From assembly GCA_009763385.1 (NCBI GenBank), contig CM019823.1:95801104-95865103 (forward strand): DNA of 64,000 bases, in the 5' to 3' direction. Within the stretch, counting starts at the first letter, position 1, and each line of letters opens with the position of its first letter. Below are positions 1 to 11,211 of the stretch, one piece after another. The notes below the pieces were generated by a model that made no database searches, had not been told where the DNA came from, and was given only the letters and a program-made list of their open reading frames with translations. The stretch comes from Coix lacryma-jobi var. lacryma-jobi. Lineage: Eukaryota > Streptophyta > Magnoliopsida > Poales > Poaceae. Made by a program: the position numbers and the translations under genes.

Positions 1-333
1 TGCCGGCATCTGCATATTCCATTAATAAGAAACCATTAGGTGATGTTACATTGATCATGAATAAATACTGCGCTGTACATAATTCAAAAATTTAGCACAC
101 GACCAAGTATAATTACTCATTTCCATACAACATCACAGAATAAGTGCTCGAAATTAGACATGCAAACGACGGATTTCCATAAAAGATGCCAGATCGAAGT
201 CTGGACTTTGTCCAAAACCATACATGCCATCATACGTCTTTAAACATAAAACCAACACATGTTTGGGGTGTTACATCATCAGCGAGCGTGCTCAAGCTAT
301 ACAAAATAAAACGGCTCCTAGTGAATCTAACGC

Positions 334-1365
334 TCAGGCGTCTCCAGCGGCGGATGCGGCGTCCTCTGCGTCGGCGTCGAACATAGGCTCATCAGCGTGA
401 TCCTCCTCCGGGGGAACGTCGGAACCAAGGACTTCTCCGTCCTGGGGATCCTGGGCCTCGGCTGCGGGAACCTCGGCAGCTGCTGGGGCGGCGGCCTCCT
501 GCGCGGCGTGGTGCATCTGATGGACTGCCTCGTGGAGCTGGTCGATATAGGCCTGCTGACCATGGATCTGCTGTATCAAGAGGTGAGCTCCCTCTCTGAG
601 CTGGTCGAGCACGGTGCGGGCCTCATCCCTCTGAAGGGCGGTAGTCAGGTACATCTGCTCAGCTATGGTCCTGGCAGTGGTCTCTGCACCTGCAGTAGCA
701 CGTGCATCGTCACGCTCGAGAGTGACCTGCTGTATCCTCTCCTGAAGACGAGCTACCTCAGCGTCAAACTCTTCCTGTAGCTTCCTCTTGCTCTGGTAGG
801 TGGCTGTGAGGGTGAAGGACACGCTCTCGAGAGTGTGCTCCAAACTCTCACATACACCTAACAAAGCTCCGGTGGCGCTCATCGCAGGCGTCTCGCAGTA
901 GAACCTCTCCTCTGGGCTCCCTGTCAAGACTGACTCCAAAGTCTGCTTCCAGCGCAATGGAAAAAGTGATCCACAGGGAAACACTCCTGCCATAGCACTA
1001 GCTAGATCGGCGGGAAAACGGGCAATGATATCCTTCAGCACCAAGTATGCTGCCCTGTTAGCTCCATCCTTGGCACAAGTGCCTCTGGTGATCTCTGTCC
1101 ATCCTGTCCAGTGAGGCTTTGCAGGCAAAGCTTTGACTTTGATCTCCACCATGACCAACGAATCCTGCCCGTAGATCTCCTTCTGCCACGAGTACCTGGG
1201 CACCTGTCCCTCCTCATAGCCTACGGCCTGCAGAATCCTCCAAAGGATAGTCGGCAACCCGAAGTAGGTCAAGAACGTCTTCCGGGTCAGCTTGGTGGCC
1301 AAACGGTGATGCGGGACTCCTCTTCCTCCGGTGGCCTTGCGAGCGGTCAGCTTAGTCCGGGCCAT
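334..1365 (-). CDS. Retrotransposon extra ORF with histone H3 tail-like N-terminus (family A)
   Basis: 343-residue ORF, intact. I choose the ATG at 1363-1365, not the upstream in-frame ATG at 1377, because a strong splice acceptor (TTTTGTTTCTACAG) ends right before it and MARTK then becomes the N-terminus. Residues 1-29 match the H3 tail at about 19 of 29 positions with one inserted residue. Counterparts of K4, R8, K9, T11, K23, R26 and K27 are kept; K14 becomes R, and R17 and K18 become H. Residues about 30-180 are a globular stretch I do not recognise, with no histone fold. About 185-290 is predicted coiled coil rich in E, R, Q and L. About 300-343 is acidic, Ala-rich and disordered. A shorter relative lies at 44805-45409 in family B. 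Function unknown. A chromatin role (decoy or chaperone-like) is inference from the tail and acidic end. Confidence 0.8.
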   Translation of the reverse strand: MARTKLTARKATGGRGVPHHRLATKLTRKTFLTYFGLPTILWRILQAVGYEEGQVPRYSWQKEIYGQDSLVMVEIKVKALPAKPHWTGWTEITRGTCAKDGANRAAYLVLKDIIARFPADLASAMAGVFPCGSLFPLRWKQTLESVLTGSPEERFYCETPAMSATGALLGVCESLEHTLESVSFTLTATYQSKRKLQEEFDAEVARLQERIQQVTLERDDARATAGAETTARTIAEQMYLTTALQRDEARTVLDQLREGAHLLIQQIHGQQAYIDQLHEAVHQMHHAAQEAAAPAAAEVPAAEAQDPQDGEVLGSDVPPEEDHADEPMFDADAEDAASAAGDA

Positions 1366-2065
1366 CTGTAGAAACAAAAGGGTTTCGAACTCTCGTGAGA
1401 CGGATATTAAGTTGGCAAATTTTTATATAAAGGAGACAACTTTTAATTAAGGGTAGGTAATGTAAATGCAAGAATTTAAACATGATGCATGATCGTACTT
1501 ACGTTCTCACTCACTAACATGACTCGTAAGTCCTAACGTTCTAGTCGGTGGCAAGAACGATCTCTCATGCGTTATCTACACGTTCTACTCGATCGCATAG
1601 TTAGTGTACCTGCAGAAGATTCATTTCAGCCCAAAGCAATTCCCAATGGTAAAACAACTGAGTATTGGCTAATATGCGCAAAATGCATAGAAGCCAACAC
1701 TAAACACTATGCACCAAAGAGAAAACACCCTCAAAACATTGATACCCTCGTATGTGTCCGCGTGGAGCTTGCACATACTTGGTATAAGAACTCTCACCTA
1801 GACCGACGATTGGACGGTCATGCTCTCATATCTCACAAAATCATTTTATGCATGTTTTCGCGATCGACGCATTCTCTTTTTCCCGAGAATGGACCAGCAA
1901 ATAAAGATCCAGCATGAAGCAAAACCCTGAACCCTGTTAGCAGTTAAGCCACCTGATTCCTAGTATAGGCTTAAGGATGAGACTGGGCACACTTAGTAAT
2001 CGAAAATAGTTTTGAAATACCCATTTTAGTTCGAAAATAGCTCCTTGCGGATGCAATAACTTGAA

Positions 2066-2081
2066 CCATGCTCCGATACCA
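2066..2081 (-). other. Primer-binding site, initiator-Met tRNA type
   Basis: On the minus strand TGGTATCGGAGCATGG lies two bases after the LTR end (CGACA). TGGTATC(A/G)GAGC is the usual plant LTR-element site complementary to the 3' end of initiator methionine tRNA. It fixes the element's orientation and LTR boundary. Confidence 0.85.
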
Positions 2082-2508
2082 GCTGTCGCGGAACCGTCCC
2101 GATTATAAGGACTCAAGTACCGTCTTAGTCAATTACGTATGACATCGACCCGCACTTGAAGCCATATAACCTCGGTAGTCCGGAAATCTCGAAGGATTTC
2201 AACATCGTACAACATACAGGATCGCATCGTTCAAGTATTACATTCGAAAGGATACAACACAGATAAACAAAATCGGATTTAAAACATCAGAGTGCGAATT
2301 TAAAAGCGAGTTATTACAATACCGAATTTAAAGTGCGGAAGCTTAAATAAGTTTTGAAACACGACCACCACACATGTGGTCCAAATAAAACATTGTTTGA
2401 TAACTCCAACTCAACACAACTCACTCCTCCCTTTTTAAGTAATGTGCCACCAGAAGTCTCAGACCAGCAAAAGAAAAGGGGAAGCTTCTGGACGACCCTG
2501 CCCTGGGC

Positions 2509-2573
2509 CTACTCCTCATCACCTTCCACTGGGTAGAGGCAGTGCTTACAATAGCCATAGTAGACCAGGCCAT
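2509..2573 (-). other. Candidate terminal coding exon inside family A LTR
   Basis: Begins after acceptor TTTGTTGCAG. Entered with the one leftover base of the acidic exon at 3615-3761, it reads 20 further codons to TAG at 2509-2511. The peptide has CKHC and an acidic end (EGDEE). The family B counterpart (44049-44128) joins in the same phase and also ends acidic. Splicing is inferred from consensus and phase only. Confidence 0.45.
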
Positions 2574-3614
2574 CTGCAACAAACGGGATAAACCCTGAGT
2601 ACGGGAATGTACTCAGCTAGACTTACCCGTCCAACTAAAAATAAAGACACCAAGGGTATGCATGGCCTTTTCGGTGGAGCTGGGATTTTTAGTTGCGAAA
2701 AGCTCAAAATGAAGATAAGAGTATCAATGACATAGATGAGCTGTCAGTTTTTAGACCTATTCCTTTACTCTAGGTTTGTACCTGAACTATTACACACACT
2801 TGAGTCTAGCAAACAATAACATAACCCTATCCAGTTGACTTATCCACATTTTAGTTGAACCCTTAAGACATTACGTGGAGTTGCATCGTGGTGAAGCTCG
2901 CCATAGTTTCCCACTAACCGGGGGAGACGGCGACTCGAATCGAATTCCAAACCAGCTGGTGAAAGACCTTTAATACCAGCCCACACTTTCCTCGTCGGGT
3001 CCATGCATTGGGCAACCGCTCGATGCTTGTTCGTGGTGGTAATCGTCGCGGCTCACAGCACGGACCACCCAATTGGAACCTGGCGATGGCCTCACGCGGC
3101 AGATCGCATTTCCATACTAAAGGGTGCGACACGGGTTGAGATCGGCCCGAACAGCTTCTAACCGGCTTTGGGGTCGATGATTACGGCGCCGACATATCCC
3201 TAAGTAAAAGGGCGCGTTCAAAAATGAACGAGGGCTAATATCGATACAAACCTACACGATCCAACGGACGGACTGCCCCAAGTTTCCAAACTTGTGCCTT
3301 GCCTTCCAGTTGACCGTATTTCATTACTACTCAGGTTCTTTTCCACGATAGCAAATATAGCCAACCGTGATCCGGTGAATACCCACCAGGGGTATTACGG
3401 GAACATCCTTAATTACTACTTTTATTTAGCAGGCTAAACAATTCTACATTAATAAATAATAACAGGATAACAAGGCAGATATTAATCAATAATCAAGGAA
3501 TGGTAATGCAGCAAGTAGGATTCAATCAACTCCTAACCTAATGCATCACAAGTTAAAATGACTCAAGTAATTCAATTGTAAATACTGGGAGACTTAGACT
3601 GCTCCGGGGCTTGC

Positions 3615-3761
3615 CTTGAGCGAAGACCGAGGCCTCGTGGGAGGGGCACTCGGGCAAGTTAGTGTCTGCCGCGGGGTCGACTTCCTCTGCTTGATGAAGT
3701 TCCGGGATCTCCTGCTCGACGCTTGTTTCTTGCTCCTGGTCGGGCTCCGGGTGTGTCGATC
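3615..3761 (-). other. Candidate acidic coding exon inside family A LTR
   Basis: A 147-bp block preceded by acceptor GCATGCAATAG and followed by CAAG|GCAAGC, a good GC-type donor. One frame is open throughout: two bases, 48 codons, one base. The peptide is rich in E, D, P and Q and ends VFAQ. The matching block in family B (42880-42996) has the same entry and exit phase and ends LFALQ. No start codon is placed, so this is a candidate exon, not a complete gene. Confidence 0.5.
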
Positions 3762-6597
3762 CTATTGCATGCGGTAAATAATAAATAAATAAATAAATAA
3801 TGTGGGTGCGAGATGTGGTGGTATGAAAAGCATTGCTTCTTGCAAACCAACAAAGCCAACTTGTTGAACCACTTTTGACATTGAGGTAAATACTTATTTA
3901 TCTCATAAAACAAAATCCATTATTTCATCTATTTCTTATTTAATAATCCAAAAGAAACTCAGAGTTGAACTGCAAGTGCAATTTTCTGAACTCAGAAAAA
4001 TCCACAAAAATTCCAGAAAAACATTGACACTAACTGGACTTCACTGACAAATTTTCAGCAAGAGATCAATTACATAACAGCGGCCACAAAAAGATGAAAT
4101 AAACTGCTCAAAAGGTGCTTTGAACTAACTGTTCTCCGAAAAAGTGTCACACAGCAGGTTTCATAATTTTTCTTGCTTTATCTACACATAAACACTCTAC
4201 TGCAGGAAGTGTATTGCCAAAACATAAATATATCACCCTACACAAAATAAACAAATCTATTCCAAATTAACCACATTGAACTACAACCCTACTGGAAAAG
4301 GGTGCTAAACTCAGTTTCATATTTTTCCCAGATTCTACTCCACATTTCATATTTATCCAGAAAGTTCCATGAACAGAAACATTATATTATATCCTACATG
4401 AATTTCTTAAGAAAAACACAGAAAAGTACATTTATAAGGCATCTTCATTTTTTTTCACATGACCAACCATGCTTACATTTTTCCTAACTAAAACATCATA
4501 CACAGAGACTGTATGAATTTTCCCATAATTGATTTTGACCTATAAAACACCTTAACACTTATTCTAAGAAATCAGCCAAAAAGGACTTTAAGCCACAACA
4601 GAAACTTTTTCCACATAAACAGTGCCTTATATAATTTTCAAAGGTACATAACATGATAAAAAATCTACACAAAATTTTCCATAAATTAACTTGACCAGAA
4701 AACATATATAACCATTTATCCAAACAAAAGCACATAAACTGAATTAAATAAAAATAGTAAAATAAACTTTAACCAAAAATACTTTCATATTTTTCCATGA
4801 TAGATTTACTCATAAACAAGCTATCAAACTTGAAAGCACTTCATTTGGACTTTTAAATCGAGCTACACAAAAATAACAAGTGTTTCTGGAAAATAAAATA
4901 AAAAGGAAAATCATTTGAATCTTCCGGCTCAACTTGCATAGACCTAGTCCATAGGCCCTGGGTGGCTGACGTGTGGGGCCGTGTGGTCAACGGGGTCCAC
5001 TGGTCAGTGAAAGAAAAGCAGGGGACGGGGTTGACCGCCCGATGCTCACCGACGGTGAGGTCGCCGGCGGCGAGGCTAGGCTCGCTGTGTTCCCCTTGAC
5101 GAGGAGAATCGGGTGGTGCGGTCGGTTTGGCCAGCGCGCGACCGTAGCTCGCCGGCGACGAGCCTTGGCGGACGGCGGTGGCGGCGCCCGGCTTGGCCGT
5201 TTCCGGTGGTCGCCGGTGAAATTGGTGGAGGCAAAAGCTTAAGTGAACCCTAGGGAGGCTATCGGAGGGCTTGGTTTGGCCGGTGTAGCTCTGGTAGGGC
5301 CTGGCCTCGTGCACGGCCATGGCAGACGGCCATGGTGCTCGGTTGGGCCAGAGGGGGAGGCTAGAGGGCGGTAGAGTTGAGGCTAGGTGGTGTTCTCACC
5401 TTGCCTTGGCGTGGCGAAGCTCGTCGGTGAAGGAGGGGCCCGGCGAAGAGTCGATTGACACGGAACGGCGGTGAGCGCTATCCGGCGTCGGTGGCGACCG
5501 AAAAGGGGAAGATGGCGGTGCGGACGTGGTGGAGCTTGGCCGGCGTTGCTTCCGCGCGCACCGTGCGTGCGGGGCGAAGGCGAAGCTCGGTGCAAGACGG
5601 ATTGGAGGGAGGGACTTGGTGGTGGCCGGAACGGAGAGGAGAGTTTTTGCGGTGGCGTGCGGTGGCGAAGGTGGCGCTCGGGTCTGTTTGCGAGGAGAGA
5701 AAGGAGTGAGGGGGATCGGGCAAGGGCAGACGAAGGCAAGTGAAGTGAGGGAGCGAGCGGCGCTGCCGTTTTGTCCAGGCTTGGCCGGACCAGCGGCCGT
5801 GGCGGGGCCCGGCGCGGCGAGCGGCGAGAGGCGGGCGCGGTTGGCGAGGCGGCTCGGCAGGCGAGGCGAGCAGAGAGTGGCCGGGGAGGATTGCTTGCGT
5901 GCACGAGCGGAAGGCGATCGCGCGGTGAGAGGTGGGAGTGGATGCGCGGCAGAGAGGGGTCGCCACGCGGCGACTTGGCCGGCGTGCGGCGCGGCGCGTT
6001 CGGCTGACCGGTGCGCTATGCGCGGCGAGCGCGAGGGAGCGGCGCGGGCGAGCGAGTGGGCCGGCGCGGCGCTAGCTGGGCCAAGAAGGCCGGTTGGGCC
6101 GAAAGTGAGGGCGCGGGAAAAACGTTTTCCTTTTTCTTTTTCCCCAAAAACTTTTCAAACTTTGACCATTCAAAACAGTTTCAAAAACTCCTAACTAGGC
6201 TTTGACCCAAAAATAAAAGTTGCTCAAAATAATTTTCTCTACAACTTTCATATAAGACACTTTTTCCAAAACCATTTTTACAACCTCCACATAAATAAAG
6301 CCAATTTTTTAGACTTAAACCATTTTGTTTTCCTCCTTTTTATTTGATAAACTATTTTGAACTAGGTCAAGATGTCAACAAGAAAAACATTTTATTCAAT
6401 ATTCTATATTTTAAGAAACTATTTGCCAAGTCAGAAAGTCACTCAAACAACCAAGTCCAAAAGAAACCAAAGATTCAATTAAATAAATCAGAGATAAAAG
6501 CACTTTGATGCACATGAAATGATGCAATGCATTGCTTATGCATTTTAGTAGCTAAAAGTAGTTCCTAATGCAGTGCTTGACACTAGGCTGTCACAGA

Positions 6598-7515
6598 GCC
6601 GACTTCCGATCGGCTAAACCGACTTCCTCTGTTCCAGCAACTACCAAAGCGCTTTTGGGTGATTCAACACCTGTTGTTGATCGTTCTCTGGAGATGAAGA
6701 ACAACGTCATTCAAACCAAGAGCTTACGCTTCTCCGACATGATCAATAAGGTACCAAATATGAATATTTTGCTCAAATTCCAATCTGGTCATACTATTTC
6801 AATTTCTGCGTCCATAGGCAATATTCTTGCTAGTAGTTGTAAAAACCCGATTGAGAGTAGCATTTTATTTGGTAATGTTAAAACAAATTCAGATTCTATC
6901 GGACAACATATTATGCCATATGGCAAGGTCGATAGTTGTAGTTTGTCAAAGATAAAGCTTCCCAAAAGCAGTTACAAAGGTGTGGCCAAATGGATTGATA
7001 TTAAATCTGATCCCTTCGTTTGCCTAGCTTTAAAGCCGACTCCACAAAAGAATCGGCTGAAGAAATCAAAGTACACCTTTGACTTTACTTTTTGTGATCA
7101 TGTCTTTGATATCTTGTTAAAGAATAATTTTATTAGAATCATTGATCACAATGTTTTGCCATCTATTCAAAACTTAGAAGAGTTTACATATTGCAAGTGG
7201 CACAATTCTTTTGATCATAATACTTCTGATTGCAATGTGTTTCGTCGAGTGATCCAATCAGCCATTAATAAAGGACGATTGAGATTTTTTGAAGCTCAAC
7301 AAATGGACCAATTGGATTCAGTTGGTCTTGATGGTAAGCAAGTTTCAGATCGGCTTGCATTAGCTGATTCACTCAAAGCTCAATGCTCGAATGCCCAAGA
7401 GAGAGATGTGGAGCCCTCAAGTGAAGACAAGGTTGTTGTCCATGAATTGCAAATTGAAGATATTCCAGAGGACAACAAAGTTATCACAATTCTAGAAGAC
7501 ACTGGGGGCAGTTAG
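6598..7515 (+). pseudogene. Ty3 gag C-terminal part, interrupted at its 5' side by family A
   Basis: Open for about 305 codons, but the upstream part was cut by the family A insertion at 6595, so the apparent start at 6568 lies in foreign LTR. The C-terminal half contains YCKWHNSFDHNTSDC followed by NVFRRVIQSAINKGRL, a zinc-knuckle-like block (C-x2-H-x5-H-x4-C) typical of gag proteins of large gag-only grass Ty3 elements. No protease or polymerase follows in the next 2 kb, which suggests a non-autonomous element. Codon use is AT-rich, unlike the GC-rich LTR next to it. Confidence 0.65.
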
Positions 7516-7630
7516 AATCTCTCCAGCTAAAGCAAAAGTCGATTGATCCCGTTGAGCCAGGGGAATCGGCTAAGGATCCTCCTTTGGAGCATATCTATCA
7601 AGAGCCTGGGACGACTTACCCCGGCAGTCT

Positions 7631-7984
7631 ATGGCTGGTATGGAGTGGCCTGAAGGAAGCCATGCAGCTTGGGCCCAGGGCACATGGGCCGAGTCATCAG
7701 ATTCTGAGGGGCTACCACCTCCAGTCCCACCAAGGCAATCCATCACCTTGGAAGGGTTGAACACGAGGATTGAGGGGCCAGAGATCCGCACTGACAACAT
7801 TCAGGGCTCCCTGAATGAACAAGCCCAGTGGAACCAACGATGGGATGTCAGATAGTACCAGTTTGACGCCAGACAGGCAGAGTCACTCGAAGAAATGCGC
7901 CAAGTCCATGCACTGCTTCGACAACAGCAAGAGCAGCAGCTGGCGTATTGGGCGTCACTGGGGTACTATCCCTGGGGTCCATAG
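7631..7984 (+). pseudogene. Second ORF of the gag-only element, one internal stop
   Basis: Reads from ATG 7631 through a TAG at 7853-7855 and on in the same frame to TAG at 7982-7984. The part after the stop is a Q- and E-rich helical stretch (EEMRQVHALLRQQQEQQ) ending in an aromatic YWASLGYYPWGP tail. I do not recognise a catalytic domain. It lies 115 bp after the gag stop and may be a separate gag-associated product or a frame-broken gag tail. Confidence 0.4.
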
Positions 7985-9582
7985 CTACGAGGAGCCCCCC
8001 AGGTACCTTGTATCTTGTATCTGCATTGCATGTTTCCCTTTCTAAAATCTTGCATTGCATATTTTAAATTTGAATTTTCAATTTTTTTAAAAAATATATA
8101 TATATAATAAAAAAATAATTCCACTCACATCTGTATGTAGGGGTGGTAATAGATCATGGCCCTTATCACTCATTCACAATCCAACTTGGCCCTTTCCATT
8201 TTTAGTTCAAAATCATATAGTATTACGACCCGATCCTTATTGAGCCCGATCCTTAAATTTGTTAGGCTACATTATAGGGCCCTTTACCTATGTCAAGCAT
8301 GCTTTTGTCACATCCTTGTTGAAATGATGAATAGTTGCTCTGTTTCATATTTCAAATCTTGCTTAGTTTATGATTTTGAATTCCCTGACATTTAAGTCTA
8401 TTGGCTAAAATTATTCATCCTATGAAACTTGAAACTTGTGGGTAGCATAAGCATGATCCTTGTCTAAAAGTTGTTGCTTGATTTGATTCGATAAAATAGA
8501 CTCTGCTATAACTTCGTTCTAAGAGATACTTGACATCCAGAGATTTTATTTTCAAAATATTAAAATTACATATTCCTCAATGATCATATATCCTACCAGA
8601 GCCATATGAGTTATTCATTTGAAAACCTTCCACTCATATGCTACTTGTAATTACATTGAGCCTTGTCAAATTATTTGTGACCTATGTTGAGATTCTTGTC
8701 ATACACCCATGATCCGAGATCCACGTACACTCCACAAACATCGCTAACTCTTACACTAAGAGTTACGCAAAACATATCATCCATCCATCCACCAAATAAA
8801 GCTCCATCCACTTGTGATTCCTCTCTCACACAAGAAGTCCAAAAAGAGTTACGGGCTATGAAAAAAAGAGAATAAAATAATCCATGCAAAAAGGCATGTT
8901 GGAAAAAATGGGCAAGTGCCCCATGTTGAATTAGGGGTATACTCAATACCCACCTGGAAAAAAAGAGAAGAAAAGAAGAAAGAGAAGATAGCCCGTACTC
9001 TCCAAATTCCAAAGAGAGAGAGACTTGACTAAGGAGCTCAAAACAAAAATATTGTCGCACACTTGCACTTCTCGATCAAGGTATATGACTTGAATCTTCA
9101 TGTGGTTCGGTTTTTGACATAGCAAAATATGTAATACAAGTATGCCCCACTTTATCCTCTACCTAAAACTCCACATAAAACTTCATAGTTGGTAGGAAAA
9201 AGTAAGGCAACTTCCAAAAGCCTTTGGTAGGGATCAAATACACAATGAGCGATCGAGCGTATCATTTGAGGAACTATCTTTTGAATTTTAAAATATTTTA
9301 AAACCTTCGGATCGATAGTGAATCAAGGAATAAAGGATAAGCAAGTCTATGAAAATCGATCGGTCTCACAACCGCCAAAGACTCGGAGATTGCTACAACG
9401 CCCCTCAGGTAACAAGGTAAAAAGGGTGAGTAGAAAGCCAATTTATTTAAATCAAAGAAGAATTCTCAATTATAAACATAGCAACTTTGAAAAAAAAATG
9501 ATCGGCATTGCAGCAACTCCTGATCAACAACCTAAAGTTCTACTACTTGCTCGGGACGAGCAAGGGGTAAGCTTGGGGGGTT

Positions 9583-11205
9583 TGTTGGCGGTGCTTACCG
9601 ACAACTTTTATAAGCCAACCAAGGATAAAACAAAGCATACTTACATACATATGTTATCACCTTGACCTATTTCCACTTGTATTGGAGAATCATTGCTTTT
9701 CAGGTATCAGATACGAAAACAGTGGAAAAGGCAAGAAGAATGCGCTTTCTGACAAAGCGCAAAAGCATGGAACAAGGAAGAAGCCCACCTAAAGACCAAA
9801 CTTGGGCGTGAAACCCACATGGGAGGCATCCAGGCCCAGCCAGAGACCCATAGGAGAAGGTCGGTGGCCGGAGGCGGCGCCAGGGGTGTGCTCGCACCCC
9901 TGGTGCGCCCGCACCATTGGTGGGGCCTCCCGGGCCCACCTTCTTTAGGCGGTTGCATGCCACCATGCATACGTCGGTTGAGATGATTTCCATGTTTACA
10001 TTGACCAAACCGACCATGTTGTAGTATAAAAGTAGGGGTAGAGTTCCCTCTTCAAGAGGTCATCACAGATTTACACATTTGTTGTTCATTCCACTTTGTA
10101 TTTGGAGCTCTCTACCTTAGTTTAGATCTTCTAGTAGTTAGAGCAAGTACTGTTTGCAAGAGAGGAGGAGGAGTTGTAAGGATCAACTTGGTATGAATAC
10201 TAAGTTCCTCTTTTCATACTTGTTCTTGTTCTCTTATGATCAACCTTGTTATGTTCTTAAATTAGAGCTATGTTCTTGTTCACCGTTCATCGTTCTAGAG
10301 CTAGTTCATAGTTTTAGACCCTTGTTCATCATGAATATGAATATTGTTCTTCATTCAACATGTTTAGATCTTGATAGCTTAGTGATATGTGTTGGGTGGT
10401 GTTTTGTCGTGCCTTCGGGTGCGCTTCCATATTTATCGGGGAGGTGTAAGTGTTCTTCATGTACGCGAGAGCGGTTCTTGGGTATATGGAGATGGGTGAA
10501 TGCTTGGCATAGTCCACGGTTGAGGGGTAGGCGGCAGGTGGTGACAGCCCTGTCCGTCCCTTCTAATCCCCCACGTTCGGCTTTGGGGTAGGGGTCTAAA
10601 TTGCCTGGTGTATCCTGCTGGCAGACCAGTGTTCCCGGGTCTCCTAATCCATCTAGTACTTATACTAATGTTAACCTGATCATAACATGTATACTTAATT
10701 CATTAACATAACCTTGTTCAGATCCATGCTCTGTAGGACCTTCTTTATTCTTTTATTCTTTCTTCTATCTCTGTAGAAGCTCCATACATCTTAGGCAATG
10801 TGTGTGTTGATCCCACTATCCAAATCACCATTTATCCTCCTGCTATGATTAATTAGTCAACTATGCACTTATTATGTTCTTGTCATGGATATATCTCGAA
10901 TCCTTTCGCACCTAGCCTTCCAAGTGTTAAAATATAAATAACGATACCTGGAATACTCCCGGTGAAATGCTACAACGGTAACCCCGTGCGCTTGCGGACC
11001 CTGTCTGTAAACGAATTGGTTTACCAGGCCAGCCTCTCAGGCCGTCACTAAAGCCACATGTTTTGGTATATGAAGTGCCATTGCACTTCGGCGCCGATAC
11101 CGGATGTGTAGCTAGGGTGGCTACGTCTGAGGCTGACACTGATATCCTTTGGTAACATCGCTAGGAACCAACATACTCGGTGTATGTCGCTATGGAATGT
11201 CAACA
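9583..11205 (+). repeat. LTR of gag-only Ty3 element (1.6 kb)
   Basis: Begins TGTTGGCGGTG directly after a polypurine tract and ends AATGTCAACA. The TGTTG...CAACA ends are inverted, as in functional LTRs. A TATA box lies at 10025-10030. The mid part holds a CT-rich transcribed-like region and a GC-rich block. The partner LTR is not in the window. Confidence 0.7.
10022..10033 (+). promoter_or_regulatory. TATA box in LTR
   Basis: AGTATAAAAGTAG-like sequence about 440 bp into the LTR, followed about 30 bp later by a pyrimidine-rich start region. A likely element promoter. Confidence 0.55.
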
Positions 11206-11211
11206 GGATTC

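Larger units (their letters stand above)
1..6595 (-). mobile_element. Tekay/Del-like Ty3 LTR retrotransposon, family A (5' part only)
   Basis: Minus-strand element cut by the left window edge. Reading leftward it has a 4.5 kb LTR (2084-6595), a Met-type primer-binding site, about 700 bp of leader, an H3-tail-like ORF (334-1365), and then non-coding sequence to base 1. The gag gene would lie outside the window. The LTR runs TG...CA on both strands. The lineage is inferred from similarity of layout and LTR landmarks to the complete element at 40500-54108: an LTR end near GGTTCCGCGACA, a GTACTCAGGGTTT block, and the same extra ORF. The right flank GAGCC (6596-6600) is one half of the expected target duplication; the other half is not visible. 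It sits inside the gag region of another element. Confidence 0.75.
2084..6595 (-). repeat. 5' LTR of family A element (4.5 kb)
   Basis: Bounded by TGTGACAGCC at the minus-strand start (6595) and CCGCGACA at its end (2084). A GC-rich block at about 4930-6120 gives many overlapping ORFs on both strands that look like chance, and is flanked by AT-rich sequence. The part near 2500-3800 carries exon-like blocks described separately. A GTACTCAGGGTTT landmark (about 2594-2640) matches family B (about 44010-44050). No partner LTR lies in the window, so age cannot be estimated. Confidence 0.8.

Noticed and set aside
334..1365. A true histone H3 gene or pseudogene
   Set aside because: Only the first 29 or so residues match. 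The histone fold is absent, the length is 343 residues, and the ORF lies between primer site and gag of an LTR element.
5383..6194. Long ORFs on both strands in the GC-rich LTR block as host genes
   Set aside because: Several frames are open at once on both strands, with R/A/G-rich low-complexity peptides: the effect of high GC. The block is inside an LTR. The same holds for 41242-42080 and 50894-51754.
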